A DNA stretch of 64,000 bases from Flavisolibacter longurius (GTDB taxonomy: Bacteria; Bacteroidota; Bacteroidia; Chitinophagales; Chitinophagaceae). A program made the translations under genes and the position numbers. Shown here piece after piece: positions 25,262-34,602 of this stretch. Below the pieces are notes generated by a model. That model saw nothing but the letters and a program-made list of their open reading frames with translations. It had not been told where the DNA came from and made no database searches. The stretch lies in assembly GCA_013327885.1 (NCBI GenBank), contig JABUMY010000003.1, positions 186,001-250,000 on the forward strand, written 5' to 3'. Every line of letters begins with the position of its first letter. The stretch's first letter is position 1.

Positions 25262-26131
25262 TTAAAACGTTGATTTGGACAAGCCCTGGGCGGCATTGGA
25301 AACAGTTTGCCATTCTTCCCAGGTGGCCAAGCGCTCTTCATACGCCTTTTTCACCCATGCCAGGTTATGGCTGCCCAGGAAGAACCGCAGCGGCGGCTTT
25401 TCAGCATCCACCACCTGGAAGAGTGCCGCCGGCGTTAGCTCCGGGTCGCCTCTTTCCATGTTTTTTAAGTTAGCAAAGTACTCCTGTTTGTAATTGGCAT
25501 ACACATCAAGACCGGCTGCGAATTTCAGTGATTCCTGGCTGCTAAATTCGGTGGCATACGCACCCGGCTCAACGATGGTTACGTTAATGCCAAACGCTTT
25601 TACCTCCAGTGCCAAGCTTTCGTGAATGGCTTCAAAGGCCCATTTGGAAGAACAGTAATAGCCAATCACCGGCAAGGTGACATGACCGAGATTGCTGGAT
25701 ACTCCCACAATATGCCCGCCGCCTTGCTGGCGCAGCAGGGGCAATGCAGCCTGTATCACAGCCAGTGCACCAAAGATGTTAGTGTCATACATCGCCTTCA
25801 CGTCTTCGGCACTTGCTTCTTCAATTGTACCCACCAGTGAGTAGCCGGCATTGTTCAGCACAATATCAAGCCGGCCGAAATGGGCGTAGGCCTGCGCAAC
25901 GGCTGTTTTTACCTGGTCGGTGTTGGTTACATCCATTTCAAGCGTCAACACATTGGCGCCGTATTTTTCTTTTAGCCCGGCAAGGCTGGCGGACTTTCTT
26001 GCAGTAGCTGCCACCTTATCGCCACGCCGGAGCGCAGCATCGGCCCAGATCCTTCCAAACCCACGGGAAGCGCCGGTTATAAACCAAACCTTGCTGGTTG
26101 TTGTGTCATTTTGTTGTTTCATCTTTTTCAT
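25262..26131 (-). CDS. Short-chain dehydrogenase/reductase
   Basis: The 289-residue protein is a classical SDR. The cofactor loop is TGASRGFGR, the structural motif NNAG is at DIVLNNAGYS, the catalytic Ser is in VSSNLGH, and the YxxxK pair is in YYCSSKWAFEA. Acidic residues after beta-strand 2 are lacking (ATARKSASL), which points to NADPH use. The start is ATG 26131 or 26122; an upstream TTG is less likely. It is followed by the AraC gene, probably in one transcript. Substrate unknown. Confidence 0.87.
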   Translation of the reverse strand: MKKMKQQNDTTTSKVWFITGASRGFGRIWADAALRRGDKVAATARKSASLAGLKEKYGANVLTLEMDVTNTDQVKTAVAQAYAHFGRLDIVLNNAGYSLVGTIEEASAEDVKAMYDTNIFGALAVIQAALPLLRQQGGGHIVGVSSNLGHVTLPVIGYYCSSKWAFEAIHESLALEVKAFGINVTIVEPGAYATEFSSQESLKFAAGLDVYANYKQEYFANLKNMERGDPELTPAALFQVVDAEKPPLRFFLGSHNLAWVKKAYEERLATWEEWQTVSNAAQGLSKSTF

Positions 26132-26352
26132 TTTGATTTTGTTACCCAAAGTTCAGTGGACGTTATTCCTTGGTTGTAGCCGAACCGAGGGTCTTTGTAG
26201 TCAAAATGAGAAAGCGGAAAATTTTAGTGTTAAAGGGTGAATTGTAGTTTTGGAGTTGTTAAGCAGATTTGCAAAGGGTGGTTTTTCGCAGTTGAACTGC
26301 CTGTAAAGTTTTGTAGTTTTAGTTCGTCAGCCTTGGTTTATTAACGCTGAAG

Positions 26353-26838
26353 CTATAGGCTGTGCTGCTCTACGGATACCATGGATTTCAGTAAGTCGAT
26401 CTCGTTTGCTTTCAATGTTAATTTGATCTGACCTTCTTCACCTGTAGCTTTCAGGTACTTCAAAACAAATTTTCTTACCTTGATTTCCGCCGCTGGTGCA
26501 ACGAATAAAAACGCATCATACCATTGGTCTGTATAGGCCGGACTGCTGTCACTGATCACCAGATCAAATGGCTGGAGCTTTACTTTATCGGTGCTGCGAA
26601 ACTCCCACCTGCGTGGAATAAATCCATAGGCATAGAACTGGTGTATTTTTAAAACTCCGTGGCTGATCCTGATCGCTGTCAGTGGAAACACGGCACCGCA
26701 CAAGACGAAAAATAAAAGCACCCAACCATAGTCGGCATGTGAAGAGCTTATTAGTACAGCAATCGAAAAGAAAGCTAATCCACCTATTATTCGTAGAAGC
26801 CAAAGTTTTGGTTTGATATCTCTCCTGTAGATGATCAT
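26353..26838 (-). CDS. Membrane protein of unknown function with PH-like C-terminal domain
   Basis: The 161-residue protein has two adjacent hydrophobic helices (about 15-35 and 39-58) followed by a cytoplasmic domain rich in beta strands, with KIHQFYAYGFIPRRWEF and VKLQPFDLVISD. The layout resembles small proteins with a bacterial PH domain behind a membrane hairpin, but I do not recognise a named family. It lies 231 bp from the next gene upstream and appears to be monocistronic. Confidence 0.6.
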   Translation of the reverse strand: MIIYRRDIKPKLWLLRIIGGLAFFSIAVLISSSHADYGWVLLFFVLCGAVFPLTAIRISHGVLKIHQFYAYGFIPRRWEFRSTDKVKLQPFDLVISDSSPAYTDQWYDAFLFVAPAAEIKVRKFVLKYLKATGEEGQIKLTLKANEIDLLKSMVSVEQHSL

Positions 26839-27069
26839 GAGAAGGGGGGAGCATGTTACTAACGGTCAGGGCTTGCTGCTGTGGCGGCATTCGTTGAACG
26901 TCCTGCCAAAAACCACTGCCCGATTTTATTTTACTGTTGAAGATATGACTTATTGCCTGGCATTGTTCGTCCCGCTGGAACTGCTGCTGATGCCTGCACC
27001 TTGCCGATTGCTTATTCGTCGCCACGCCATAGCAGTAAGCCAATGTTGTAAGGCGTTGTTCTCCTTTCG

Positions 27070-27753
27070 TCATTCAGATTTATAGATGACAGCGACTTCA
27101 TCATTGTAATAACGAGCACTTTCCTGTTTCATGGTAAATACGATGTCCTTGTCGTGCGTTACTTCTAAGGTTTTGCTGTCAAGCCACTTTGCCCTTATGT
27201 TTTTTCCTTGCCCAGAGAAATATAAAACCGAACCGCCACCGCCACTGTTCCACATCATGATACCGCTTGTGTGAACATAAATATTGTTTGTGTATTCTTC
27301 GTTCACGTGGAAATTTTTCTGGTTGTCCGGCGCAACTGCGCTTACAAGATTTATCATTTCAAACTCAAACTTTGGTCTTACCCTGCGTTTGGGCCTATCT
27401 CGTTCAGTTGAAAGTTGAGTTAGAAATTTTTCAAGCTCCTTTTTTCGTTTTAGTATGCTCTTTTCGTCTGCACCAAGTCCTTTCCATACTTTAAGGTCGT
27501 TGCCGGACTCGATGATTTCTTTCACTTGTTTGAAAATGTAGGCGTCAAGTGATTTTGTTTCCCATTGTGCAAGTGCAAGGCCGAATAGACTGTTGTTTCT
27601 ATCGTCGTAGTCGTCAAACATTTCAGCAAAGTCTTTTTGAATTTGCTTGGAAACGTGGGCAGGATTATGGCCTTCATTGTATAAGTCAAAGAATTGCTGA
27701 TAAATGTCTTGAAAAGTATCGTTTCCCTTTATTTTGGTGTTCCAAGCTCCCAT
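27070..27753 (-). CDS. Hypothetical protein with DUF4259-like N-terminus
   Basis: The 227-residue protein starts MGAWNTKIKGNDTFQDIY. The MGAWxxxxxxND start recalls DUF4259 and related immunity-type proteins, in which a short helical bundle follows. The N-terminal half (1-125) is helical and acidic, with a basic RDRPKRRVRPKFEFEMI linker. The C-terminal half (130-227) is strand-rich and reads like a small beta-sandwich (VLYFSGQGKNIRAKWLD). No signal peptide, membrane helix or catalytic motif is visible. No toxin gene is adjacent, so an immunity role is only a guess. Confidence 0.65.
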   Translation of the reverse strand: MGAWNTKIKGNDTFQDIYQQFFDLYNEGHNPAHVSKQIQKDFAEMFDDYDDRNNSLFGLALAQWETKSLDAYIFKQVKEIIESGNDLKVWKGLGADEKSILKRKKELEKFLTQLSTERDRPKRRVRPKFEFEMINLVSAVAPDNQKNFHVNEEYTNNIYVHTSGIMMWNSGGGGSVLYFSGQGKNIRAKWLDSKTLEVTHDKDIVFTMKQESARYYNDEVAVIYKSE

Positions 27754-28050
27754 TCGTTTTGGTCTTCCAGTTTGCTTAAAATGCCCTACAACAGTAGTAT
27801 TAACGTATTACCCGAAACTACACAAATTTCCTAACGCTTTCATTCCACTACCTGCCTATTGCGTATTTTGTAGTAAGCCCTTTCGTTAATCTAAACGTTA
27901 AACTGCCTTGCTTCCTGGTCCATACTAAAACGTCACTGTTCGGCAACCTGCCTGGCCACCGATCCTTCAGTTAAAGCCAACAAAGCTGTTCACACCATAT
28001 GCCGTTAAAAGCAAGGCCATTTTACCGGAGCTATCCACCCGTACAAAAAC

Positions 28051-29082
28051 CTATTTCCCTTGCCGCACCGATGACTCGCGGATGATCAGTTCTGTCTCCA
28101 GTACCTTGTGCTGAAAATCTTCCACCGGCCGCTTGCTTTCGATGATCTGTATCAGCATCTCAATCGCCGATTGCCCGATCTCGAAGGCGGGTTGCCGGAT
28201 GATGGTAAGAGAAGGAGAGAAGAGGTCGCCAACCTGCGTATTGCTAAAACCGATAAAGCCCGCCTCTTTCCGCTCGTTTGCCCGTTTTAAAATGCCGTAG
28301 CAAACCGTGGTGAGGCGATCACCGGCGGTAAAAAAGGCATCGGGCTTTTGTTTGCCCTTGTACAATTCTTTAATGGCTTCTTCCACTTCCGCGGCAATCA
28401 TGCCGCCGTGCGGACAGTATTTCACCAGGTTCTCTGCAAAAGGCAGGTCATGTTTCTGCAGGGCTGCTTTGTAGCCTTCGAGCCGTTCCCGGGTGATGGA
28501 AAGAAAAGGCGAGGAGGTGATATGGGCGATCTGCCTGTAGCCCTGGGCGATCAGGTGCTCAGTGGCCACAAAAGCGCCATTGTAGTTGTTGGCGGTAACC
28601 TTGTGTGTTTGAATTTCGTCCGTGATGCGGTCAAAAAAAACAAGGGGCATTCCTTTTTCGTGCAGCTCCTTCAGGTAAGAAAGATCAGCCGTTTCGCTAG
28701 ATAGCGACACCAGCAAACCATCCACCCCTCTTGCCGCCATGTGCTCCACGTTCACCTTCTCCCGGTCCATCGATTCGTGGCTTTGGGTAATGATCACATG
28801 GTAGCCGCGGTTGTAGGCAATAGACTCAATGCCGTTGATGGCCTGCGAAAAAAAGTTGTTAGCAATCTCGCTCACCACAATGCCAATGGCACGGGTGCGG
28901 CGCTCTTTCAGCGAAAGTGCAATGGGGTTGGGCCGGTAGTTGATCTTTTCGGCATATTCCAGCACCGCCTTTTTTGTTTCGTCACTGATCTCGTAGCTGC
29001 CACGCAAGGCTCTCGACACGGTGGAGGTGGACAGGTTCAAGGCTTTGGCGATGTCTTTGATCGTAGCACTTTCAAACTTCAT
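28051..29082 (-). CDS. LacI-family regulator of the pectin/galacturonate locus
   Basis: The 343-residue protein has the LacI helix-turn-helix and hinge at residues 1-60 (TIKDIAKALNLSTSTVSRAL, then YRPNPIALSL) and a periplasmic-binding-protein-like effector domain (about 62-335). It is divergent from susC. Near-palindromic operators of the type read by LacI proteins lie in the shared upstream region and before three other pectin or galacturonate transcripts, so it is the natural candidate regulator. The effector could be galacturonate, KDG or another pathway intermediate (inference). The operators lie upstream of the -33 box, which fits activation better than simple blocking. No autoregulatory site other than the shared operator at 29158 is seen. 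Confidence 0.88.
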   Translation of the reverse strand: MKFESATIKDIAKALNLSTSTVSRALRGSYEISDETKKAVLEYAEKINYRPNPIALSLKERRTRAIGIVVSEIANNFFSQAINGIESIAYNRGYHVIITQSHESMDREKVNVEHMAARGVDGLLVSLSSETADLSYLKELHEKGMPLVFFDRITDEIQTHKVTANNYNGAFVATEHLIAQGYRQIAHITSSPFLSITRERLEGYKAALQKHDLPFAENLVKYCPHGGMIAAEVEEAIKELYKGKQKPDAFFTAGDRLTTVCYGILKRANERKEAGFIGFSNTQVGDLFSPSLTIIRQPAFEIGQSAIEMLIQIIESKRPVEDFQHKVLETELIIRESSVRQGK

Positions 29083-29157
29083 GGGCGCAAGGTCGGGGGT
29101 TGCTGAACGATAGGTTTCGGGTTAAAAGTATCGAATTTTAGCCGAGGCGCCGCAATT

Positions 29158-29181
29158 GCAAACGTTATCGGTAACGATTGC
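29158..29181 (+). promoter_or_regulatory. LacI-type operator upstream of susC
   Basis: The 24-bp site reads GCAAACGTTATC followed by GGTAACGATTGC. Its two halves mirror each other except at three symmetric pairs, so it is a near-perfect palindrome with a central CG. It lies 23 bp upstream of the -33 box and between the divergent regulator and susC genes. Confidence 0.78.
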
Positions 29182-29204
29182 GTAAAAAAAGGTTTTCATT
29201 CTCC

Positions 29205-29234
29205 TTGCCAGCTCTCAATAACTGTTTAGACTTG
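29205..29234 (+). promoter_or_regulatory. susC promoter
   Basis: TTG at 29205-29207 (-33) and TAGACTTG at 29227-29234 (-7) are separated by 19 bases, as expected for the Bacteroidota primary sigma factor. The same promoter with the same spacing stands before the GH28-GH105 operon. Transcription should start near 29241. Confidence 0.72.
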
Positions 29235-29241
29235 TTTACGA

Positions 29242-29494
29242 AAACCAGTGAAGAGTGATTGTTTGCTTCCCGTCTTTTTTTAAAATGAACAGCCGGTGAT
29301 TGCGCGGTTGTTACCCATTAAAAATAAAGCAAAAACGGGGCTGGTGGCAAAGGCCGTACCCAATGGCAGTTTTCAAAACAGGGCGGAAGAAAATGCGTGT
29401 TTTCTTTCCGGCAAAACCCTGGCGACAAACGAAACGAAAAAGATTTTCTGGCTTCCATAAAAACGACGCGTACACTTTAATTCAAAGCTTGTTT
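29242..29494 (+). other. About 250-base leader of the susC transcript
   Basis: The frame of susC is open upstream to 29300, but the predicted peptide there is basic and low in hydrophobic content, unlike a SusC N-terminus. I read it as a long 5' leader. No riboswitch or clear hairpin was recognised in it. Confidence 0.45.
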
Positions 29495-32400
29495 ATGAAA
29501 TGTAAAATTGCTTTTTCACTCCTGCTGACTTTTTTCTGCGCCCTGGCCTGGGGCCAAACACGGCAGCTTTCGGGCCGGGTTATTTCCGACAGTGCCAGCC
29601 AGCCTTTACCGGGTGTTACGGTTACCCTAAAGGGCACGGCAACCCGTACCTCCACCAACAACGATGGGGCGTATACCATCACGGTTCCAGCAAGCGGCGG
29701 TACCCTGGTGTTTAGCTCCATTGGCTTTACGGCGCAGGAAGTGGCCATTGGCAACCGAACCTCTGTTGATGTAACGCTGGCTACTTCCGCGGGTTCGGCC
29801 CTATCCGATGTGGTGGTGGTTGGCTACCAGTCGGTACGCCGCCGCGACCTTACGGGTTCAGTATCTTCAGTCAGTTCGCGGCAGATAAAAGATGTGCCGC
29901 TGGCCTCAGCAGCCGAAGCTATCCAGGGACGTCTTGCCGGTGTGCAGGTTACGTCTTCCGAGGGAGCGCCGGGTGCAGAGATCCTTATCCGGGTGCGGGG
30001 TGGCGGTTCCATCACGCAGGACAATTCACCGCTTTATATCGTGGATGGTGTGCAGGTAGAAAATGCCCTGAACGTTATTGCCCCGCAGGACATTGCTTCT
30101 GTAGATGTGTTGAAAGATGCATCAACAACAGCTATATATGGTGCCCGTGGTGCTAATGGTGTTATCCTGATCACCACCAAAAGCGGCCGTGCCGGTAAAA
30201 CGGTGGTCAGCTATACCGGGCAGGCTGGAATCAGGGAGTTGCCCAAAACAATGGACGTGATGAGCCCTTATGATTTTGTGGTTTGGCAATACGAGCGGAG
30301 CCGCGGTACAGCTGCTGATGAAGAAAGCTTTGGCCGCCTTTATGGCACTACCTGGGATACACTTGCCAACTACAAAAATGTACAGCCCATCAACTGGCAG
30401 GAAGAAGTGTTTGGCCGCAAAGCCGGTTTTCAAAACCACAACGTTTCGGTAAGCGGCGGTACGGCGGCCACCAATTTCAGCTTAAGCTTTACCGGTAATA
30501 AAGAAGAAGGCGTACAACTGGAAACAGGGTTCGACCGCAACCTCGTAAACTTTAAGCTTGATCACCGTATCTCCGATAAAGTTCGCGTTGGCGTCAATGC
30601 CCGCTACCTCGACCAGGAAGTGCTGGGCATCGGCACCTCCAACACCGGTACCCGTACCACCAACCGCCTGCGCCATACCATCAACTACCGGCCGTTTGAA
30701 CTGGCCGTTGCCGGTGGCGGGGTGGATGAATTTGACGAAGCCTATTACCTGGCTTCTGCCGGTGCCACCAATCCCGTGTTGCTCACACAAGCAGAGTATC
30801 GCAATCAAAAAACAAGAGCAACCTACCTGACCGGTAACCTTACCATCACTCCCTGGAAGAATATAACCTTCCGCTCGGTGTTTGGCTACGACAACACAGA
30901 TATCCGCCAGTCGCAGTTTTACAGCAAGATCACCAACACGGCCCGCAATGCCGCGTCGCTGCCGGTGGCCATGATCGGCAACCAAACAAACAGTTCTCTC
31001 AACTTTTCAAATACCCTGCAATATGGACTGAGCAATTACAAGCAGCACCACGACATCAGCGTGCTGGTAGGACAGGAAGTGATTGAACGCAAAGGCAGCA
31101 ATACGTTTGTGGAGAGCCGCTACCTGCCCGCCGATATCAATGCAAAAAAAGCACTTGCCAACATGGGACTTAGCACACCGCCGCCGGGACAAAGCAATCC
31201 TTTCCCTTCGTCGAATGTGAATCCCCTCGACCGCATCTTTTCGCTTTTTGGCCGGGTGAACTATGGCTTCGACGACAAATACCTGGCAACCTTTAACCTG
31301 CGTGCCGACCGCTCTTCGAAATTCCCTTCGGAGAACGGAACGCTGGTATTCCCATCGGGATCAGTTGCCTGGCGTTTTTCAAGAGAAGCCTTCATGCAGA
31401 ATCTTACGTTCATCAGCGATGCCAAGCTGCGTTTTGGTTACGGTGCGGTGGGTAACAACCGCATTGGCGACCTGCTTTACCGCCAATTGTATGGCGTAAC
31501 AGGCCAATATGCGTTCAACCACGCCATTGTTCCCGGCTTTGCGCCAACAGCCCTGGCCAATCCTAATCTTCGCTGGGAAAAGAACATTACCCGCAACCTG
31601 GGTTTGGATCTTTCTTTCCTGCAGAACCGCATCCAGTTTACGGTGGATGCCTATAAGAATTCGGCAAACGACCTGCTGCTGGCCGTACAGATCCCCGGCA
31701 CAACCGGCTATACCACGCAGATCCAGAATATCGGTTCTACGTCCAACCGTGGTATTGAATTCCAGGTCAATGCAACACCGGTCCAGGGAAAAGACTTTAG
31801 CTGGAACAGCAACTTCAATATTTCGTTTAACCGTAACCGTGTGGAAAGCCTGGGCGGCCCGTCGCAGTTCACCCGCAACTCCGGCTGGCAGGGTACCGAT
31901 GGCGTAGATGATTACCTGGTAAAGGTTGGTCAGCCCGTTGGCCTGATGTATGGCTTTGTTACCGATGGCTTTTACAAGGTGGAAGACTTTGACTACAACG
32001 CTACCAGCAATACCTACACGTTAAAGCAAGGCATTGCGGTGAACAACAACTACGGGGCACCGCAGCCGGGTACGTTAAAGTGGAAAGACATCAGCGGCCC
32101 CAATGGCGTGCCGGATGGTGTGGTTACGGCCGACTGGGACCGCCAGGTGATCGGCAATGCCAATCCTGACTTTATCGGTGGATGGAACAACCAGTTTGCG
32201 TACAAAGGTTTTGACGCCAGTATTTTTGTAAACTTCGTTGTTGGCAATGACATCTACAACGCCAACAAGCTGGAGTGGACCGATGGCGCCTTTGCCAATT
32301 TGAACACGCTGAATCTGATGACGAGCCGCTTTACCAATATCAACAGCAGCGGGCAGGTGGTAACCGATCCGGCGGCGCTGGCCAAGTTGAACGAAAATGC

Positions 32401-32707
32401 GACCATCTGGTCACCGGTTCGGGCACAACGCTGGTGGCTGCATTCCTGGGCGGTGGAAGACGGGTCTTATCTCCGTATCAACAACGTTACACTTGGTTAT
32501 ACCTTGCCAAGCCGTTTGACCAGCAGGGCTAAAATATCCAGCCTGCGCATGTTTGCTACCGTCAACAACCTGGCTACCATCACCAATTATTCCGGCTTCG
32601 ACCCCGATGTAACGGCTCGTCGTTCCGACCCCCTGACACCGGGTGTTGATTTTGCCGCCTACCCGCGGTCACGTACCATTGTTTTTGGCGTTAACGTAAA
32701 TTTTTAA
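29495..32707 (+). CDS. susC: SusC/RagA-type TonB-dependent outer-membrane transporter
   Basis: From ATG 29495 the product has 1070 residues: signal peptide (1-20, ending LAWGQ), carboxypeptidase-regulatory-like domain (about 22-105; LSGRVISDSASQPLPGVTVT), plug domain (about 115-230) with the SusC signature DVLKDASTTAIYGARGANG, and a 22-strand barrel ending with an aromatic residue (VFGVNVNF). It imports oligosaccharides with the SusD partner encoded 19 bp downstream. Neighbouring PL1, CE12 and CE8 genes indicate pectin-derived oligogalacturonides. There is no anti-sigma-interacting STN domain, in agreement with LacI-type rather than ECF control. Confidence 0.93.
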   Translation: MKCKIAFSLLLTFFCALAWGQTRQLSGRVISDSASQPLPGVTVTLKGTATRTSTNNDGAYTITVPASGGTLVFSSIGFTAQEVAIGNRTSVDVTLATSAGSALSDVVVVGYQSVRRRDLTGSVSSVSSRQIKDVPLASAAEAIQGRLAGVQVTSSEGAPGAEILIRVRGGGSITQDNSPLYIVDGVQVENALNVIAPQDIASVDVLKDASTTAIYGARGANGVILITTKSGRAGKTVVSYTGQAGIRELPKTMDVMSPYDFVVWQYERSRGTAADEESFGRLYGTTWDTLANYKNVQPINWQEEVFGRKAGFQNHNVSVSGGTAATNFSLSFTGNKEEGVQLETGFDRNLVNFKLDHRISDKVRVGVNARYLDQEVLGIGTSNTGTRTTNRLRHTINYRPFELAVAGGGVDEFDEAYYLASAGATNPVLLTQAEYRNQKTRATYLTGNLTITPWKNITFRSVFGYDNTDIRQSQFYSKITNTARNAASLPVAMIGNQTNSSLNFSNTLQYGLSNYKQHHDISVLVGQEVIERKGSNTFVESRYLPADINAKKALANMGLSTPPPGQSNPFPSSNVNPLDRIFSLFGRVNYGFDDKYLATFNLRADRSSKFPSENGTLVFPSGSVAWRFSREAFMQNLTFISDAKLRFGYGAVGNNRIGDLLYRQLYGVTGQYAFNHAIVPGFAPTALANPNLRWEKNITRNLGLDLSFLQNRIQFTVDAYKNSANDLLLAVQIPGTTGYTTQIQNIGSTSNRGIEFQVNATPVQGKDFSWNSNFNISFNRNRVESLGGPSQFTRNSGWQGTDGVDDYLVKVGQPVGLMYGFVTDGFYKVEDFDYNATSNTYTLKQGIAVNNNYGAPQPGTLKWKDISGPNGVPDGVVTADWDRQVIGNANPDFIGGWNNQFAYKGFDASIFVNFVVGNDIYNANKLEWTDGAFANLNTLNLMTSRFTNINSSGQVVTDPAALAKLNENATIWSPVRAQRWWLHSWAVEDGSYLRINNVTLGYTLPSRLTSRAKISSLRMFATVNNLATITNYSGFDPDVTARRSDPLTPGVDFAAYPRSRTIVFGVNVNF

Positions 32708-32726
32708 ACACAATCTGATTGCTATC

Positions 32727-34547
32727 ATGAAACATAAAATGAGATCATTTCGTACGATTGCACTGGTTGCGCTTTCCGTTCTTGCAATGCAGGGTTGTAA
32801 AAAGTTCACCGAAGTAGAACCGGGCTCACAATACAGCGTAGGCGAAGCGTTTTCCGATGTCTCCAATGCGTTTTCGGCCTTGGTAGGCGTGTACGATGAA
32901 CTGCAGGGCGATAACGGCTATGGCATCCGCGTAAGCATGTATTATCCTTACGACAGTGATGAGGGAATTGTTAGCGGAAACATTGATGCCGGTCGCCGCG
33001 ATGTGGGACGCTACCGCCTGCTGCTCACCAACAGTGAGCTGGCCAACCCCTTCCGCCAAATGTACCGCGGCATTGAAAAGGCCAACCTGGTAATTGAGCA
33101 GGTTCCGCAAATGGCGCAATACAACAGCGGGTCGCCAACAGAGCAAAAAGAGCTCCGCCGCATTCATGGCGAAGCGCTGACCTTAAGGGCACAGTTCTAC
33201 CATGAACTGATCCGCAACTGGGGCGATGTGCCGGCGCCGATGGAACCGGCTTACAAGCAACCCGATTTATTTATTCCGCAATCAAACAGGGACTCCACGT
33301 ATGATAAAATTTTGAACGACCTGGCACTGGCAAAAACACTGTTGCCCTGGCGTACCGAAGTGCCCCGAAACGAACGCATTACCAAAGGCGCGGCCATGGC
33401 CCTGCGGGCAAGAATTGCGCTTTTCCGCGGCGGTTATGCCTTACGCAGCAACGGGCAAATTCAACGGCCGGCGGATTTCCTGAAATACTACCAGATCACG
33501 AGGGATGAAACAGCAGAATTGCTGGCAAAAAGAACAGAGCATACTCTCAACCCAAGCTATTCGGATGTGTGGCGCAAGGTAACTTCGTTTACGTATGACC
33601 CTCAGGGTGAGATCCTGTTTGAAGTTGGCGCCGGCGGTGGCAATGGCAACAGCGACAGCCGCATGGGCAACTACGACGGTCCTAACCTGGCCAATACGTC
33701 CCGCTACGGTGCGGGTGGCGGTGGCATTGTCATGCTGCCCAATTATTTTTACGCCTTCGACTCATTGGATACCCGGAGGGAAGTAACCGTAACATCTTAC
33801 CAGGTAACCTCGGCCACGAATGTGAAAACACAGCGTCGCTTAAGTGAACTGAATACGGGCAAATACCGTCGCGACTGGCGGGTGCCGCTCCTTCCCGGAA
33901 CGGTATTAAACGTAGGTTACAACTGGTCCCTGATTCGTTTTTCCGATGTGCTGCTGATGTATGCAGAAGCCGTAAATGAGATCAACAACGGGCCGACAAC
34001 AGAAGCCATTACTGCCTTTGAAGAAGTACGCAAACGTGCGTACGGAAGTGCCGCCGATAAAATTGGAACAACACCAACCGACAAGTCCGGGTTCTTTAAC
34101 GCGGTTGCCAACGAACGCTGGCTGGAATTTGGTCACGAAGGCATCCGGAAATTTGACCTGTTGCGGTGGAACCTGCTCGCTACCAAGCTGGCAGAAGCAA
34201 GAGCAGCGATCCAGCAGATCCGCGACCGCCAAGGCGTTTATGCCAAGGTGCCGCAATACATCTACTACCGCAACAATGGCGAGGAGATCGAATATTATGT
34301 ACCCGGTAACACAGCTTCCACGGCAGTGCCCTGGTATCTGCCTACGCAGGTTCCTTCGCCAGCCACGGGCTGGACAAGGGTGAACTGGGCCGAAGACCTG
34401 AAGCGCAATGTTATTGATGGCTTGCCGATTGACCAGGGCCTGGCCCGCTTCTTTGAAACCGGCAAAAGTGAGCTGTTCCCCTTCGACCAGGCAACCCTGC
34501 AGTCGTACCAGGGACGCTTGAAGCAAAACCCCGGTTATCCGCAATAA
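32727..34547 (+). CDS. susD: SusD/RagB-family surface glycan-binding lipoprotein
   Basis: The 606-residue protein has a lipoprotein signal with lipid Cys24 (LAMQGCKKF), followed by the alpha-helical TPR scaffold of the SusD family. Conserved regions include GEALTLRAQFYHELIRNWGDVP and, near the C-terminus, NERWLEFGHEGIRKFDLLRWN. It lies over the SusC barrel and captures the glycan. The start can be Met1 or Met5. A hairpin with a T-rich tail follows before the PL1 gene. Confidence 0.92.
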   Translation: MKHKMRSFRTIALVALSVLAMQGCKKFTEVEPGSQYSVGEAFSDVSNAFSALVGVYDELQGDNGYGIRVSMYYPYDSDEGIVSGNIDAGRRDVGRYRLLLTNSELANPFRQMYRGIEKANLVIEQVPQMAQYNSGSPTEQKELRRIHGEALTLRAQFYHELIRNWGDVPAPMEPAYKQPDLFIPQSNRDSTYDKILNDLALAKTLLPWRTEVPRNERITKGAAMALRARIALFRGGYALRSNGQIQRPADFLKYYQITRDETAELLAKRTEHTLNPSYSDVWRKVTSFTYDPQGEILFEVGAGGGNGNSDSRMGNYDGPNLANTSRYGAGGGGIVMLPNYFYAFDSLDTRREVTVTSYQVTSATNVKTQRRLSELNTGKYRRDWRVPLLPGTVLNVGYNWSLIRFSDVLLMYAEAVNEINNGPTTEAITAFEEVRKRAYGSAADKIGTTPTDKSGFFNAVANERWLEFGHEGIRKFDLLRWNLLATKLAEARAAIQQIRDRQGVYAKVPQYIYYRNNGEEIEYYVPGNTASTAVPWYLPTQVPSPATGWTRVNWAEDLKRNVIDGLPIDQGLARFFETGKSELFPFDQATLQSYQGRLKQNPGYPQ

Positions 34548-34564
34548 TTGTTTTAGCATAAGGA

Positions 34565-34591
34565 GGGCTGCCGTGTGCAGCCCTTTGTTTT
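34565..34591 (+). terminator. Hairpin between susD and the pectate lyase gene
   Basis: GGGCTGC (34565-34571) pairs with GCAGCCC (34577-34583) around loop CGTGT, and is followed by TTTGTTTT. It has the form of a terminator but sits in an otherwise continuous operon, so partial termination that gives more SusCD than lyase message is likely. Confidence 0.72.
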
Positions 34592-34602
34592 CCTGCCAAT
34601 AA

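Noticed and set aside
26839-27069. attC-like or integron-cassette spacer between two unknown genes
   Set aside because: Only a weak ACGCC/GGCGT mirror with a long loop is present, and no integrase or repeated site is in the window.
29300-29494. Longer SusC N-terminus
   Set aside because: The extra 65 residues are basic and would bury the signal peptide; ATG 29495 starts directly at a normal signal sequence.
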